Shown here: positions 17,812 to 26,800 of the stretch, piece by piece
Layout: each line of letters starts with the position of its first letter
Position numbering within the stretch: the stretch's first letter is position 1
Source: Thalassolituus sp. UBA1087
GTDB taxonomy: Bacteria > Pseudomonadota > Gammaproteobacteria > Pseudomonadales > Oceanobacteraceae
Length of the DNA: 64,000 nt
NCBI GenBank assembly: GCA_002314145.1
Contig: DCCG01000042.1
Span: 189,047 to 253,046 of the forward strand
Reading direction: 5' to 3'
Made by a program: the position numbers and the translations under genes
The notes under the pieces: model-generated
Seen by the model: only the letters and a program-made list of their open reading frames with translations
Databases searched by the model: none
What the model was told of the DNA's origin: nothing

Positions 17812-18456
17812 ATGGATTCTATCGTACGTTTTTTTCAGGAAGGTGGTGCCTTTATGTACCCGATTGCCATTGTTATGGCTATCGGGTTGGCCATCGCAGT
17901 GGAGCGTTTCATCTTTCTGATGAAAGAAAAGTCCACTAATCGCCGGGCTTTTGACGATATGTTGCCTATGCTGCAAAAACGCGATCTGCGTAATGCCCTG
18001 AATTATGCCAATTCTTCCGGTACCAAAATCGGTAATATTTTCTCTGCCGCCATTACCCGTATTCCCGGCAGTCAGCGTCGTGAAGAGATCGAATACGCGC
18101 TGGAAGAAGGCCTCATGGAAGCCATTCCTCAGCTGGAAAAACGCACACAGTACGTCGCCACTCTGGCGAATATCGCCACCCTGATGGGACTGCTGGGGAC
18201 CATTATGGGTCTTATTGCAGCCTTTACCGCTGTGGCTAATGCCGCGCCGGCGGAAAAAGCCGCATTGTTATCACAAAGTATTTCTGTGGCCATGAACACA
18301 ACGGCCTTCGGTCTGATGGCCGCCATTCCATTGATTCTGCTGCACAGCTATCTGCAGACTAAAACCAATGAAATTATCGACAGCATTGAAATGGCCGGGG
18401 TGAAATTCCTCAATATTATTACAGAACGTAAGCCAGGTCAGACATCCAGCAACTGA
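17812..18456 (+). CDS. MotA/TolQ/ExbB-type proton channel subunit
   Basis: A 214-residue inner-membrane protein with the TolQ/ExbB layout: a first membrane span (about residues 14-36, MYPIAIVMAIGLAIAVERFIF), a cytoplasmic loop with GSQRREEIEYALEEG, and two spans (about 125-150 and 165-185) with LMGLLGTIMGLIAAF and the conserved MNTTAFGLMAAIPL motif. Such proteins form a pentameric channel around TolR/ExbD and turn the proton gradient into movement of a periplasmic partner. GGGAAG lies upstream. Two TolR-type genes and a TonB-like gene follow, so this is the stator of a dedicated motor. It corresponds in kind to AglR of Myxococcus. Confidence 0.92.
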   Translation: MDSIVRFFQEGGAFMYPIAIVMAIGLAIAVERFIFLMKEKSTNRRAFDDMLPMLQKRDLRNALNYANSSGTKIGNIFSAAITRIPGSQRREEIEYALEEGLMEAIPQLEKRTQYVATLANIATLMGLLGTIMGLIAAFTAVANAAPAEKAALLSQSISVAMNTTAFGLMAAIPLILLHSYLQTKTNEIIDSIEMAGVKFLNIITERKPGQTSSN

Positions 18457-18465
18457 GTATTGAGC

Positions 18466-18981
18466 ATGAGACGCCAAAGACGATTTAAGGACGAGGCGGA
18501 GCTCAACGTAACATCCTTCATGAATCTTATGATTGTGTTGGTGCCGGTATTGCTGATGAACATGGTGTTCTCGCAACTGGCGGTTCTGGATCTGAAATTG
18601 CCGACCGGTAAAGAAACCGGTGAAGTTAATCCAGAGGATGTTTCGCTTGAAGTGGTTATCCGGGAATCCGGGTTCGAACTTAACCGGACCTATCAGGAAC
18701 AGACGGAAACCATCGCGCTGCTGCCGAAAAAAGAAGATGTGTTTGATTACGATGGCTTATCCCGGGCGCTTCAGGATGTAAAAAAGAATCCTGGTTTTGC
18801 CGATAAAAAAGATATCAGCCTGTTGTCCGAGCCGGATATCGACTATCAGACATTAATTAACGTGATGGATACCGTGCGTATTTATCCGGCCGTGGTGGCT
18901 GCCAGTCTGGTGGATGCCACATTATTTCCGGATATTTCCATGGGTGATGCACCGCAGAGCGGCGGGGAGGTGACAGAATGA
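18466..18981 (+). CDS. ExbD/TolR-type protein lacking the membrane aspartate
   Basis: A 171-residue single-span protein of the ExbD/TolR family, with a basic cytoplasmic N-terminus (MRRQRRFKDEAELNVTSF), a membrane span (about residues 17-38) and a periplasmic domain. The family's proton-carrying aspartate, just after the NxTxFxD-like start of the span, is replaced by asparagine (Asn20, codon 18523-18525). I chose ATG 18466; a TTG at 18460 would add two residues. It overlaps the next gene by 4 bases. It probably pairs with the aspartate-bearing paralog in one stator. Confidence 0.85.
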   Translation: MRRQRRFKDEAELNVTSFMNLMIVLVPVLLMNMVFSQLAVLDLKLPTGKETGEVNPEDVSLEVVIRESGFELNRTYQEQTETIALLPKKEDVFDYDGLSRALQDVKKNPGFADKKDISLLSEPDIDYQTLINVMDTVRIYPAVVAASLVDATLFPDISMGDAPQSGGEVTE

Positions 18982-19481
18982 AAATGTCCCGACGCGCTAA
19001 GCGTATGCAACGCAATCACAAGCGTAACAAGGCTGCCGGTGGTCTGAACCTGACGGCACTGATGGATATCTTTACCATTCTGGTTTTCTTTCTGATGGTG
19101 AATCAGTCAGAAGTGGAAGTTCAGAGTAATGATGCCATTGAGCTGCCGGTATCGCTGGCAGAAAATAAACCATCAGAAAATGTCACCATTATGATCAGCC
19201 AGGATGAGATCCTGGTGCGGGGGCGTTCTGTTGTCTCCGCGCAGGCTGCGCGGGAAGAAGGCGAACAGATCGCCGGGCTTAAACAGGAGCTGGAATACCT
19301 GGCGAGCCGTATGCCATTGTCGCCGGAAGCCGAAAAACAGGGCCGGCCGGTGACCATTATGGGTGACAAAGGCACACCCTATACGCTGCTGAAAAAGGTC
19401 ATGAATACCAGTGCCAAAGCAGGATTTAATAATATTTCTCTGGCGGTGAATCAAAAGCCCTCCGGGCCGGGAGGGGAGTAA
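18978..19481 (+). CDS. ExbD/TolR-type protein with intact aspartate
   Basis: A 167-residue single-span protein with a strongly basic N-terminus and the span LNLTALMDIFTILVFFLMVN; Asp30 is the expected proton-accepting residue. The periplasmic domain (about residues 55-167) contains VTIMISQDEILVRG and GDKGTPYTLLKKVM, matching the TolR/ExbD fold that binds peptidoglycan or its partner. It shares ATGA with the preceding paralog and an A base with the following TonB-like gene. The pair resembles AglQ and AglS of Myxococcus. Confidence 0.9.
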   Translation: MKMSRRAKRMQRNHKRNKAAGGLNLTALMDIFTILVFFLMVNQSEVEVQSNDAIELPVSLAENKPSENVTIMISQDEILVRGRSVVSAQAAREEGEQIAGLKQELEYLASRMPLSPEAEKQGRPVTIMGDKGTPYTLLKKVMNTSAKAGFNNISLAVNQKPSGPGGE

Positions 19482-20440
19482 TGACTGAACATTCTCATAC
19501 TCCTCAGTTCCCCTGGAGTGATGGTGGTGATCGCCAGCGATTTATTCCTTTACTGGCAGGTTTTCTGTTGTTGGTTCTGGTTTTGGGGATCATTATTCCG
19601 GTGATTGATGTGCCGGAACGTGACCGTCAGGAACTGGAAGAACTGCCGCCACAACTGGCGCGGGTGATTGAGCGTAAAAAGCTCGAACAGCCCGAACCAC
19701 CAGCGCCGGAAGTGAAGCCGGAACCCGAGCCGGAACCGGAACCTCAACCCGAACCTGAGCCCGAGCCGGAACCTGTCACAAAACCTGAGCCGCCAAAGCC
19801 GGAGCCGAAACCTGAACCGAAGCCAAAAGTTGAGGCTACACAGGAAAAACGTGAACAGGCGAAGGAGACCGCTAAGAAAGCCTTTGGCGATGAGGCACTG
19901 AATGCGCTGGGCAATATCCGTGATCAGGTACCGATTGCTGACCTTAAAACGTCAAGCAAAGGCCTGTCCAATGCCGGCAGTGCAGCAACCCAGGTGGGGT
20001 CGGTTGTCGATCGTGAGGCTGCGTCCCGGACATCCGGCGGCGTGGATGTGGCAACACTGACCAATGAAACCGTGGGTGAAAATCTCGGTGAGCGTCAGGT
20101 TACTGAAGTGGAAGTAACGGCTGAGCAGGCGCAGGCAACGGCAGCGGCAACGACCCGTTCGCAGGAAGAGCTGAATCTGGTGTTTGAGCAGTACAAGATT
20201 CAGTACGACCGCATATATCGTGGCGCCTTACGTAAAGACCCGACGCTGGCGGGTTCCGTTACACTGAAGCTGGATATTCAGCCGGATGGCAGTGTTTCAA
20301 GCTGTACCATCCCGGACACTGAGCTGAATGATAAACGCCTGCTGCGGCGCCTGACGTCGAAATGCAAGCAAATGTCGTTTAAGCCGCGCAGTGGTATTGC
20401 CGTGACCACGGTTGAATTTCCGATACGCTTTATGCCGTAA
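19481..20440 (+). CDS. AgmX/PglI-type TonB-like coupling protein
   Basis: A 319-residue protein with a cytoplasmic N-terminus, one membrane span (about residues 24-43), and a long Pro/Glu/Lys-rich periplasmic rod (about 68-125, PEPEP-type repeats). A helical/low-complexity part follows, then a C-terminal TonB-like domain (about 235-319; GSVTLKLDIQPDGSVSSC and PIRFMP), the AgmX/PglI C-terminal type. Cys275 and Cys295 lie in this domain. Such proteins carry movement from the TolQ/TolR motor to outer-membrane partners. It is the last gene of the operon and is followed by a terminator. It corresponds in kind to GltG/PglI of Myxococcus. Confidence 0.85.
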   Translation: MTEHSHTPQFPWSDGGDRQRFIPLLAGFLLLVLVLGIIIPVIDVPERDRQELEELPPQLARVIERKKLEQPEPPAPEVKPEPEPEPEPQPEPEPEPEPVTKPEPPKPEPKPEPKPKVEATQEKREQAKETAKKAFGDEALNALGNIRDQVPIADLKTSSKGLSNAGSAATQVGSVVDREAASRTSGGVDVATLTNETVGENLGERQVTEVEVTAEQAQATAAATTRSQEELNLVFEQYKIQYDRIYRGALRKDPTLAGSVTLKLDIQPDGSVSSCTIPDTELNDKRLLRRLTSKCKQMSFKPRSGIAVTTVEFPIRFMP

Positions 20441-20453
20441 TATTGTTGGACAT

Positions 20454-20482
20454 AAAAAAACCGGCCAATGGCCGGTTTTTTT
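20454..20482. terminator. Bidirectional terminator of the envelope operon
   Basis: A7-CCGGCC-aat-GGCCGG-T7 lies between convergent genes and can work on both strands. Confidence 0.93.
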
Positions 20483-20499
20483 ATGTCCGAAAGACAGCC

Positions 20500-20973
20500 T
20501 TAAGCGATGCTGATGGCCGGTAGTTCCGGTGCTTCTACGGTCATTTTTTCTGTCGGCGCCATGACGGTCGCTTCACCCGTGGCGACTTTCTTGCCATCCT
20601 GATTGGTGACGGTGCAGGCCAGTGTCACCACCGGCTTGCTGTCGTGTTTACTGGTCACTTCCAGTCGCACGATCAACTGGTCGCCGAGCATGACGGGTTT
20701 GCGGAATGACAGATTCTGGCCAAGGTAAATCGTACCGGGCCCCGGCAGTTCCATAGCCAACGCGGCGGATACCAGCGCGCCGGTGAACATGCCATGGGCA
20801 ATCTGCCCTTTAAACTGTGTGGTGGCGGCATATTCTGCATCCAGGTGAAGTGGATTGCGGTCACCGGACACGGCGGCAAACAGGAGCAGATCCTGTTCTT
20901 TAACCGTATGATGACGCTCGCAGCTGTCGCCAATGCTGATTTCATCAAAGGTGCGGTTGGTGATGGTTGTCAT
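20500..20973 (-). CDS. MaoC-family (R)-specific enoyl-CoA hydratase-like protein
   Basis: A 157-residue hot-dog-fold protein. The hydratase motif FAAVSGDRNPLHLD supplies the catalytic Asp and His, followed by FKGQIAHGMFTGAL, typical of PhaJ-like R-hydratases that hydrate trans-2-enoyl-CoA. The C-terminal tail is longer than in minimal PhaJ proteins. Its start overlaps the 3' end of the alpha/beta hydrolase gene by 29 bases, so the two form an operon. With fadD divergently placed next to them, a role in fatty-acid or storage-lipid metabolism is likely. Confidence 0.85.
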   Translation of the reverse strand: MTTITNRTFDEISIGDSCERHHTVKEQDLLLFAAVSGDRNPLHLDAEYAATTQFKGQIAHGMFTGALVSAALAMELPGPGTIYLGQNLSFRKPVMLGDQLIVRLEVTSKHDSKPVVTLACTVTNQDGKKVATGEATVMAPTEKMTVEAPELPAISIA

Positions 20974-21901
20974 ACAGATCCTTCGTATTGTTCACAAAAA
21001 GGTTATCTATCCAGTACAGCAGGTCAGACTGAACCTCGCCATAATTTGTTTCGTTGAGCATTTCATGACGGCCGCCAGTATACAGCTTCACTGTGACTTC
21101 ATTGTGACCGCTGCGTTGATACTCTTGTGCCAGTGCCGGCAGACCTTTCCCCATGGCGCCGACCGGGTCCTGATCGCCGCCGAATATCAGGACCGGTAAG
21201 GACGACGGAATACGCTGTAAATCCTCCGCGTGACTGATTCCCCTGAGCCCGCTGAGCATGTCACACCAAAGCTGCAGACTGCACAGGTGTCCGCAATGGG
21301 GATCACGGATATAAGCATCGACCTGTTGCGGGTCACGGCTGAGCCAGTCAAAAGCGCTGCGGTTGGGGCGGAAAGGGCGGTTGAATGCGCCAAACGACAG
21401 TTTATTCATCAGCGCAGATAAATGCCGGTGGCCCTGCAATGGCTTCAGCGCTCGGGCCAGCATCAGTCCAGCCGCAAGCATTGCGGGTTGTTGCCGGGCT
21501 GAACCAGAGAGAATCAGGCCGCTGAGCCGGTCGCCATAACGCATGGCCCAGCTCTGGGCGATAAAAGAGCCCATCGAATGTCCCAGTAAGACTCTGGGCT
21601 CTGTTTCACACAGGGCGTCCTGTACGCGCAGGGCGTCGTCAATCACCAGTGCCCAGCCGCCCACGCCGGCCGTTCCGGGATCGGCATAATGACCGGCTGG
21701 CAGGCGCCCGCCGTGACCACGGTGGTTATGCGTAATAACACGGTATCCCTGATGCTGCAGGAATTCAGCGAAGCGGGTGTAGCGCAGGCAATGTTCGGCC
21801 ATGCCATGGAGGATCTGTACGGTGGCTTTGGGGCGCTCATGGGGGAAGAGCCAGGCATCAAACTGGCTGCCATCGAGCGCGTTAATGGCTATTTTGTTCA
21901 T
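20945..21901 (-). CDS. Alpha/beta hydrolase, monoacylglycerol-lipase-like
   Basis: A 318-residue serine hydrolase. It shows the oxyanion region HNHRGHGG (near residue 58), the nucleophile elbow GHSMG (Ser near 110), an acid residue near GGDQDPVG, and the histidine in TGGRHEMLNE. This order and the HGMAEH motif near the start match monoglyceride lipase/lysophospholipase (YtpA/PldB) relatives. It is upstream of the MaoC gene in a two-gene operon and divergent from fadD. It may release fatty acids for activation by FadD; this is inferred from position. Confidence 0.85.
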   Translation of the reverse strand: MNKIAINALDGSQFDAWLFPHERPKATVQILHGMAEHCLRYTRFAEFLQHQGYRVITHNHRGHGGRLPAGHYADPGTAGVGGWALVIDDALRVQDALCETEPRVLLGHSMGSFIAQSWAMRYGDRLSGLILSGSARQQPAMLAAGLMLARALKPLQGHRHLSALMNKLSFGAFNRPFRPNRSAFDWLSRDPQQVDAYIRDPHCGHLCSLQLWCDMLSGLRGISHAEDLQRIPSSLPVLIFGGDQDPVGAMGKGLPALAQEYQRSGHNEVTVKLYTGGRHEMLNETNYGEVQSDLLYWIDNLFVNNTKDLYDNHHQPHL

Positions 21902-22118
21902 TATTTAAACAGCTCCTGTGTGCACTGACCGGTGGCCGGCGGGTCTGCATCAGAGTGTGCTGTATGTGACGAATTGTAAACGGTGTTATGCGTACTTTTG
22001 CTGCCTTGAGCGAAAACGGGTAAACTCCGGCTGCAATTTTGACCGACGTTGGGGAGCCTCGGTCAGACGTATTCACTCACCCTGTATAAAATGATAACCA
22101 GGGTATTCAGGAGGCGGT

Positions 22119-23798
22119 ATGAATTTAGAATTCTTCCAGGAACGTTACCCGGAGAATTATCCGGCCAATATCGATCCGGACAAATATGAATCTGTAGTGG
22201 AAATATTCAACGGATTCGTAAAGCGTTTTGCCGATCGACCAGCGTTCAGCTGTCTGGGCCAGACTCTGACTTACGCAGAACTGGACAGGCAGAGCGCCGC
22301 ATTTGCCGCCTACCTGCAGAACGAAACAACACTGCAAGCCGGCGACCGCATCGCCGTGCAGCTGCCTAATATTCTGCAATATCCCATCGTTGTTTTTGGT
22401 GCCATGCGTGCCGGCATGGTCGTCGTTAACACCAATCCGCTGTACACCGAACGCGAAATGGAGCACCAGTTCAACGACGCGGGCGCCAAAGCGCTGGTTG
22501 TGCTGGCCAATATGGCAGATAAAGCAGAATCCGTCTTGCCTAATACCGGCATTAAACACGTTATCGTAACCAATGTGGGCGATATGCACGGTACGGTTAA
22601 GCGGGTATTGATTAACAGCGTACTGAAATATGTGAAGAAAGAAGTACCGTCCGTCAATATCCCTGGTGCTCTGCCGTTGCGCAAAGCTCTTTCCATGGGC
22701 GCGGGTAAATCCTTCACACCGGTGGCGGCTGACCGTAACGATGTCGCGGTTCTGCAATACACCGGCGGGACTACCGGTGTGGCCAAAGGCGCGATGCTGA
22801 CGCACCGTAACCTGATTTCCAATATGATGCAGTGCCACGGGCTGTTCAATATGATTCTCGATGAAGGCAAAGAGTCTGTCATCGCGCCGCTGCCTCTGTA
22901 CCATATTTATGCGTTTACTGTGCACTGCATGGTGATGCTGCAGACCGGTAACCACTCAATTCTGATTCCTAACCCACGGGATATCCCGGGCTTTATCAAA
23001 ACCCTGCAAACCAATGAATTCAGCGGCTTCGTCGGGCTGAATACGTTGTTTGTGGCACTGTGCGGTAATGAATCTTTCCGCGCTCTGGATTTCAGTAAAC
23101 TGAAACTGACCATTTCCGGTGGTATGGCGCTGACCAAAGATGCTGCCGATCAGTGGAAACAGGTAACCGGTTGTGAAATTGCTGAAGGTTACGGCATGAC
23201 CGAAACCTCGCCCGTGGTATCCTTTAACCCACCGGGTTATGTCAAACTGGGCACCATTGGTATGCCGGTATCGAGCACCGCCTGTAAAGTCATTGATGAA
23301 GAAGGGACGGAACAGCCAATCGGTGAACCCGGTGAACTTTGTGTTCAGGGGCCTCAGGTAATGAAAGGCTACTGGCAGCGTCCGGAAGCCACGGCAGAAA
23401 CCATTACTGTCGATGGCTGGCTGAAAACCGGTGATATGGCAGTGATTTCTGAAGACGGTTACATGAAAATTGTCGACCGTAAGAAAGATATGATCATCGT
23501 ATCCGGCTTTAACGTCTACCCCAACGAAGTTGAAGATGTTGTGGTATCCCATCCGGATATTATGGAAGCGGCTGCCATCGGTGTGCCGGATGCCAAGAGT
23601 TCAGAAGCGGTTAAAGTGTTTGTCGTATCCAAAAACGAAAACCTGACCGCCGCAGAAATCAAAGACTTCTGTCGGGAACGTCTGACCGGGTATAAAGTGC
23701 CGCGTCATATCGAATTCCGTGACGAATTACCAAAAACGAATGTGGGTAAAATCCTGCGTCGTGAACTGCGCGATGAAGAGCTCGCCAAACAGAGCTGA
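22119..23798 (+). CDS. fadD: Long-chain fatty acid-CoA ligase
   Basis: Activates fatty acids to acyl-CoA with ATP. The 559-residue product is the length of E. coli FadD. Visible motifs are the AMP-binding loop YTGGTTGVAKGAM (about residues 212-224), EGYGMTETSP (near 355), and DGWLKTGDMAVISEDGYMKI with the FACS motif ending DRKKDMIIVSGFNVYPNEVE. The C-terminal lysine for adenylation lies in KTNVGKILRR. The start has GGAGG 6 bases upstream. A -10-like TATAAA lies near 22085 in the 217-base region shared with the divergent hydrolase. A terminator follows. Confidence 0.95.
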   Translation: MNLEFFQERYPENYPANIDPDKYESVVEIFNGFVKRFADRPAFSCLGQTLTYAELDRQSAAFAAYLQNETTLQAGDRIAVQLPNILQYPIVVFGAMRAGMVVVNTNPLYTEREMEHQFNDAGAKALVVLANMADKAESVLPNTGIKHVIVTNVGDMHGTVKRVLINSVLKYVKKEVPSVNIPGALPLRKALSMGAGKSFTPVAADRNDVAVLQYTGGTTGVAKGAMLTHRNLISNMMQCHGLFNMILDEGKESVIAPLPLYHIYAFTVHCMVMLQTGNHSILIPNPRDIPGFIKTLQTNEFSGFVGLNTLFVALCGNESFRALDFSKLKLTISGGMALTKDAADQWKQVTGCEIAEGYGMTETSPVVSFNPPGYVKLGTIGMPVSSTACKVIDEEGTEQPIGEPGELCVQGPQVMKGYWQRPEATAETITVDGWLKTGDMAVISEDGYMKIVDRKKDMIIVSGFNVYPNEVEDVVVSHPDIMEAAAIGVPDAKSSEAVKVFVVSKNENLTAAEIKDFCRERLTGYKVPRHIEFRDELPKTNVGKILRRELRDEELAKQS

Positions 23799-23816
23799 TC
23801 CGCAGACCTGACCAGA

Positions 23817-23853
23817 AACGCCCTGTATTTCCGGATACGGGGCGTTTTTGTTT
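23817..23853 (+). terminator. Rho-independent terminator after fadD
   Basis: AACGCCCTGTAT-ttccgg-ATACGGGGCGTT forms a 12-base stem with one G-T pair, followed by TTTG-TTTT. It lies 18 bases after the fadD stop. Confidence 0.85.
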
Positions 23854-23880
23854 TAAGAGATCAAAAGACCGGAGACACAC

Positions 23881-26800
23881 TTGAGTTCTGAACCACAGAA
23901 AACTGAAACCAAAGCACCGGAATGGAAGGCGCTGCATCAGGCCGTCGATCAGTGTCTGCTGAAGGATCAGTTTCCTCTGCGCCGTCAGATTAAGCAGATA
24001 CGGCAACTGGCAGAGCAGAATAAGCCCTTCGAACAGCATCTGGAAAAGCTGCTGGCCAGGGTACAGAACAGCCAGCAGATCCTGCAGTCCAGGCGCACAG
24101 AACCCAACATCCGTTATCCGGAAGCGTTACCCGTCAGTGGCAAACGCGACGAAATACTGCAGGCTATTCAGAATCATCAGGTGGTCGTGGTCGCCGGTGA
24201 AACCGGTTCCGGTAAAACCACTCAGCTGCCGAAAATATGCCTTGAGGCGGGTCTCGGTATCAAAGGCCGTATCGGTCACACGCAGCCGCGGCGTCTGGCG
24301 GCCAGAGCAGTGGCACAGCGTATAGCCGAAGAACTGGGCTCGGGGCTGGGCGATGCCGTCGGCTATCAGGTGAGGTTTACCGATCAGACGGCGGATCACA
24401 GCCGTATCAAACTGATGACAGATGGTATCCTGCTGGCACAGACCCAGCGCGATCGTTTTCTCAACGAATACGATGCCATTATTATCGATGAAGCCCATGA
24501 ACGCAGTCTGAATATTGATTTCCTGCTGGGCTATCTGAAACAGCTCACCAGCAAGCGTCCGGACCTCAAAATTATCATCACCTCGGCCACCATTGATGTC
24601 GAAAGGTTCAGTCAACACTTTGCTGATGCCGATGGTAAGCCGGCGCCGGTTATCGAAGTCTCCGGCCGTACATTTCCGGTGGAAGTACGCTACCGGCCGC
24701 TGGTGCGGGAATCCGATGAAGAAGATGACCGTACCCTGTTTGAAGGCATTTCTGAAGCGCTGGCTGAACTCCGCAACGAAGACAGAAAAAATGGTCAGCA
24801 TGGTGACGTGCTGGTGTTTTTACCAGGCGAGCGGGAGATACGTGAGTGTGCAGATTTTCTGCGCCGTGAGCAGATTCCCGCCACGGATATTCTGCCACTT
24901 TATGCGCGCTTAAGCGGTTCGGATCAGCAGCGTATTTTTAAACCTCACGGCGGGCGTCGGGTGGTGCTGGCCACCAACGTGGCGGAAACTTCTCTGACTG
25001 TGCCCGGCATCCGTTATGTGGTGGATTCCGGCGTGGCCCGTATCAGCCGTTACAGCTACCGCTCTAAAGTACAGCGCCTTCCGGTGGAAGCCATATCCCG
25101 GGCCAGTGCCAATCAGCGGGCAGGGCGCTGTGGCCGTACTGCCCCCGGGGTCTGCATCCGCTTATTTGAAGAAAGTGATTTTCAGGGCCGCGATGAATTT
25201 ACCGATCCGGAAATCCGCCGTACCAATCTGGCATCGGTAATCCTGCAGATGCTGCATCTGAAACTCGGACGACTGCAGGATTTCCCCTTTATTGACCCGC
25301 CGGATGAGCGTTTTATTAAAGATGGTTTCACCCTGTTGCAGGAGCTTGAAGCCGTCGATCAGAAAGGCAATATGAGTGACACCGGCGCTGGCATGGCACG
25401 CCTGCCGGTTGATCCGCGTATCGCCCGTATGTTGCTTGAAGCGAAAAAACGACACGCATTAACCGAGGTTCTGATTATTGCTGCTGCATTGTCGGTACAG
25501 GACCCGCGTGAACGGCCACCGGAAAAACAACAGCAGGCGGACGAAAAACATCGCCTGTGGCGGCATGAAGAATCCGACTTTATGACCTTGGTGAATCTGT
25601 GGCGTGCCTATGAAGAAGAGCGTCAGGCGTTGTCGCAGAATCAATTACGTAAATGGTGCAGCAAACACTTTTTATCCTTTATGCGTCTGCGTGAATGGCG
25701 TGATACCCACCGCCAGTTGCATATTTTAGGCAAAGAGCTGGGGCTGAAAGAAAACGCTGAAGCAGCCTCCTATGAGGAAATCCATAAATCCCTTTTGGCG
25801 GGCATGTTGTCTCAGATCGGCTTTAAATCCGAAGGTCAGGAATACCTGGGGGCGCGCAACCGTAAGCTGTTTATTTTCCCGGCCTCTGGCCAATATAAGA
25901 AAAAGCCCAAGTGGATGATGGCGGCGGAGTTGGTGGAAACCAGCAAACTCTTTGCCCGTACCGTGGCAAAAATTGAACCTCAGTGGCTGGAAGAAATCGG
26001 TAAGCCACTGCTGAAATACCAGTATTTTGAACCACACTGGAATAAACAGCGCGGGCAGGTCACAGCGTTTGAGCAGAGTACCCTGTATGGCCTGGTGGTT
26101 AACCCACGTAAACGCGTGAATTATGCACTGACGCATCCAAATGAAGCGCGCCAGGTTTTTATTCAGGAAGCACTGGTCGAACAGAATTTCAATACCCGGC
26201 TGGATTTCTACCGCCACAATATTCAGTTGCTGAAAGAGGTGACAGAATATGAAGAAAAAGCCCGGCGACGTGATTTGGTTATTGATGATGCCTGGCAGGC
26301 TGATTTTTATTCACAGCGTCTGCCGGATGAATTTATTTCTCAACGCCATCTTGAACGCTGGTATGAAAAAGCCACAAAGGAACAGCAACAGGCACTGTTT
26401 TTTACCCGTGAACAATTATTGAGCCCGGAAGCCTCCGGTATCGGGGTTACGGATTTTCCGGCCGAGCTGGAGTGGCAGGGTATGGCTTTTCCGCTGAGCT
26501 ACAGTTTTGCTCCCGGCGCGGATGATGATGGTGTTACCCTCAGCGTGCCGGTGGCCATGCTGCAGCAGGTGCCGGATGGGCGCGTTGAGTGGCTGGTGCC
26601 GGGTTTTATTGCCGATAAGGTCGTGGCCATTATCAAAGGACTGCCAAAGGCAGTACGCAAAAATTTTGTACCGGTACCCAATACAGCGGAAGCCTTTCTG
26701 CAGCAATGTGGCCCGTTAAATGGTGGCCTGTATTCTCAGTTGCTGAATTTCCTTAATCAGAATCAGCGCCCGCCGATTGAAATACAGACACTGACGCAAA

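Noticed and set aside
19680..19830. Short tandem DNA repeat that could look like a CRISPR or minisatellite
   Set aside because: It is the coding sequence of the Pro/Glu rod of the TonB-like protein; codon use varies and there are no spacers.
24127..24801. 224-codon open frame on the minus strand inside hrpA
   Set aside because: It covers the Walker A and DEAH region of hrpA on the other strand and has no supporting feature.
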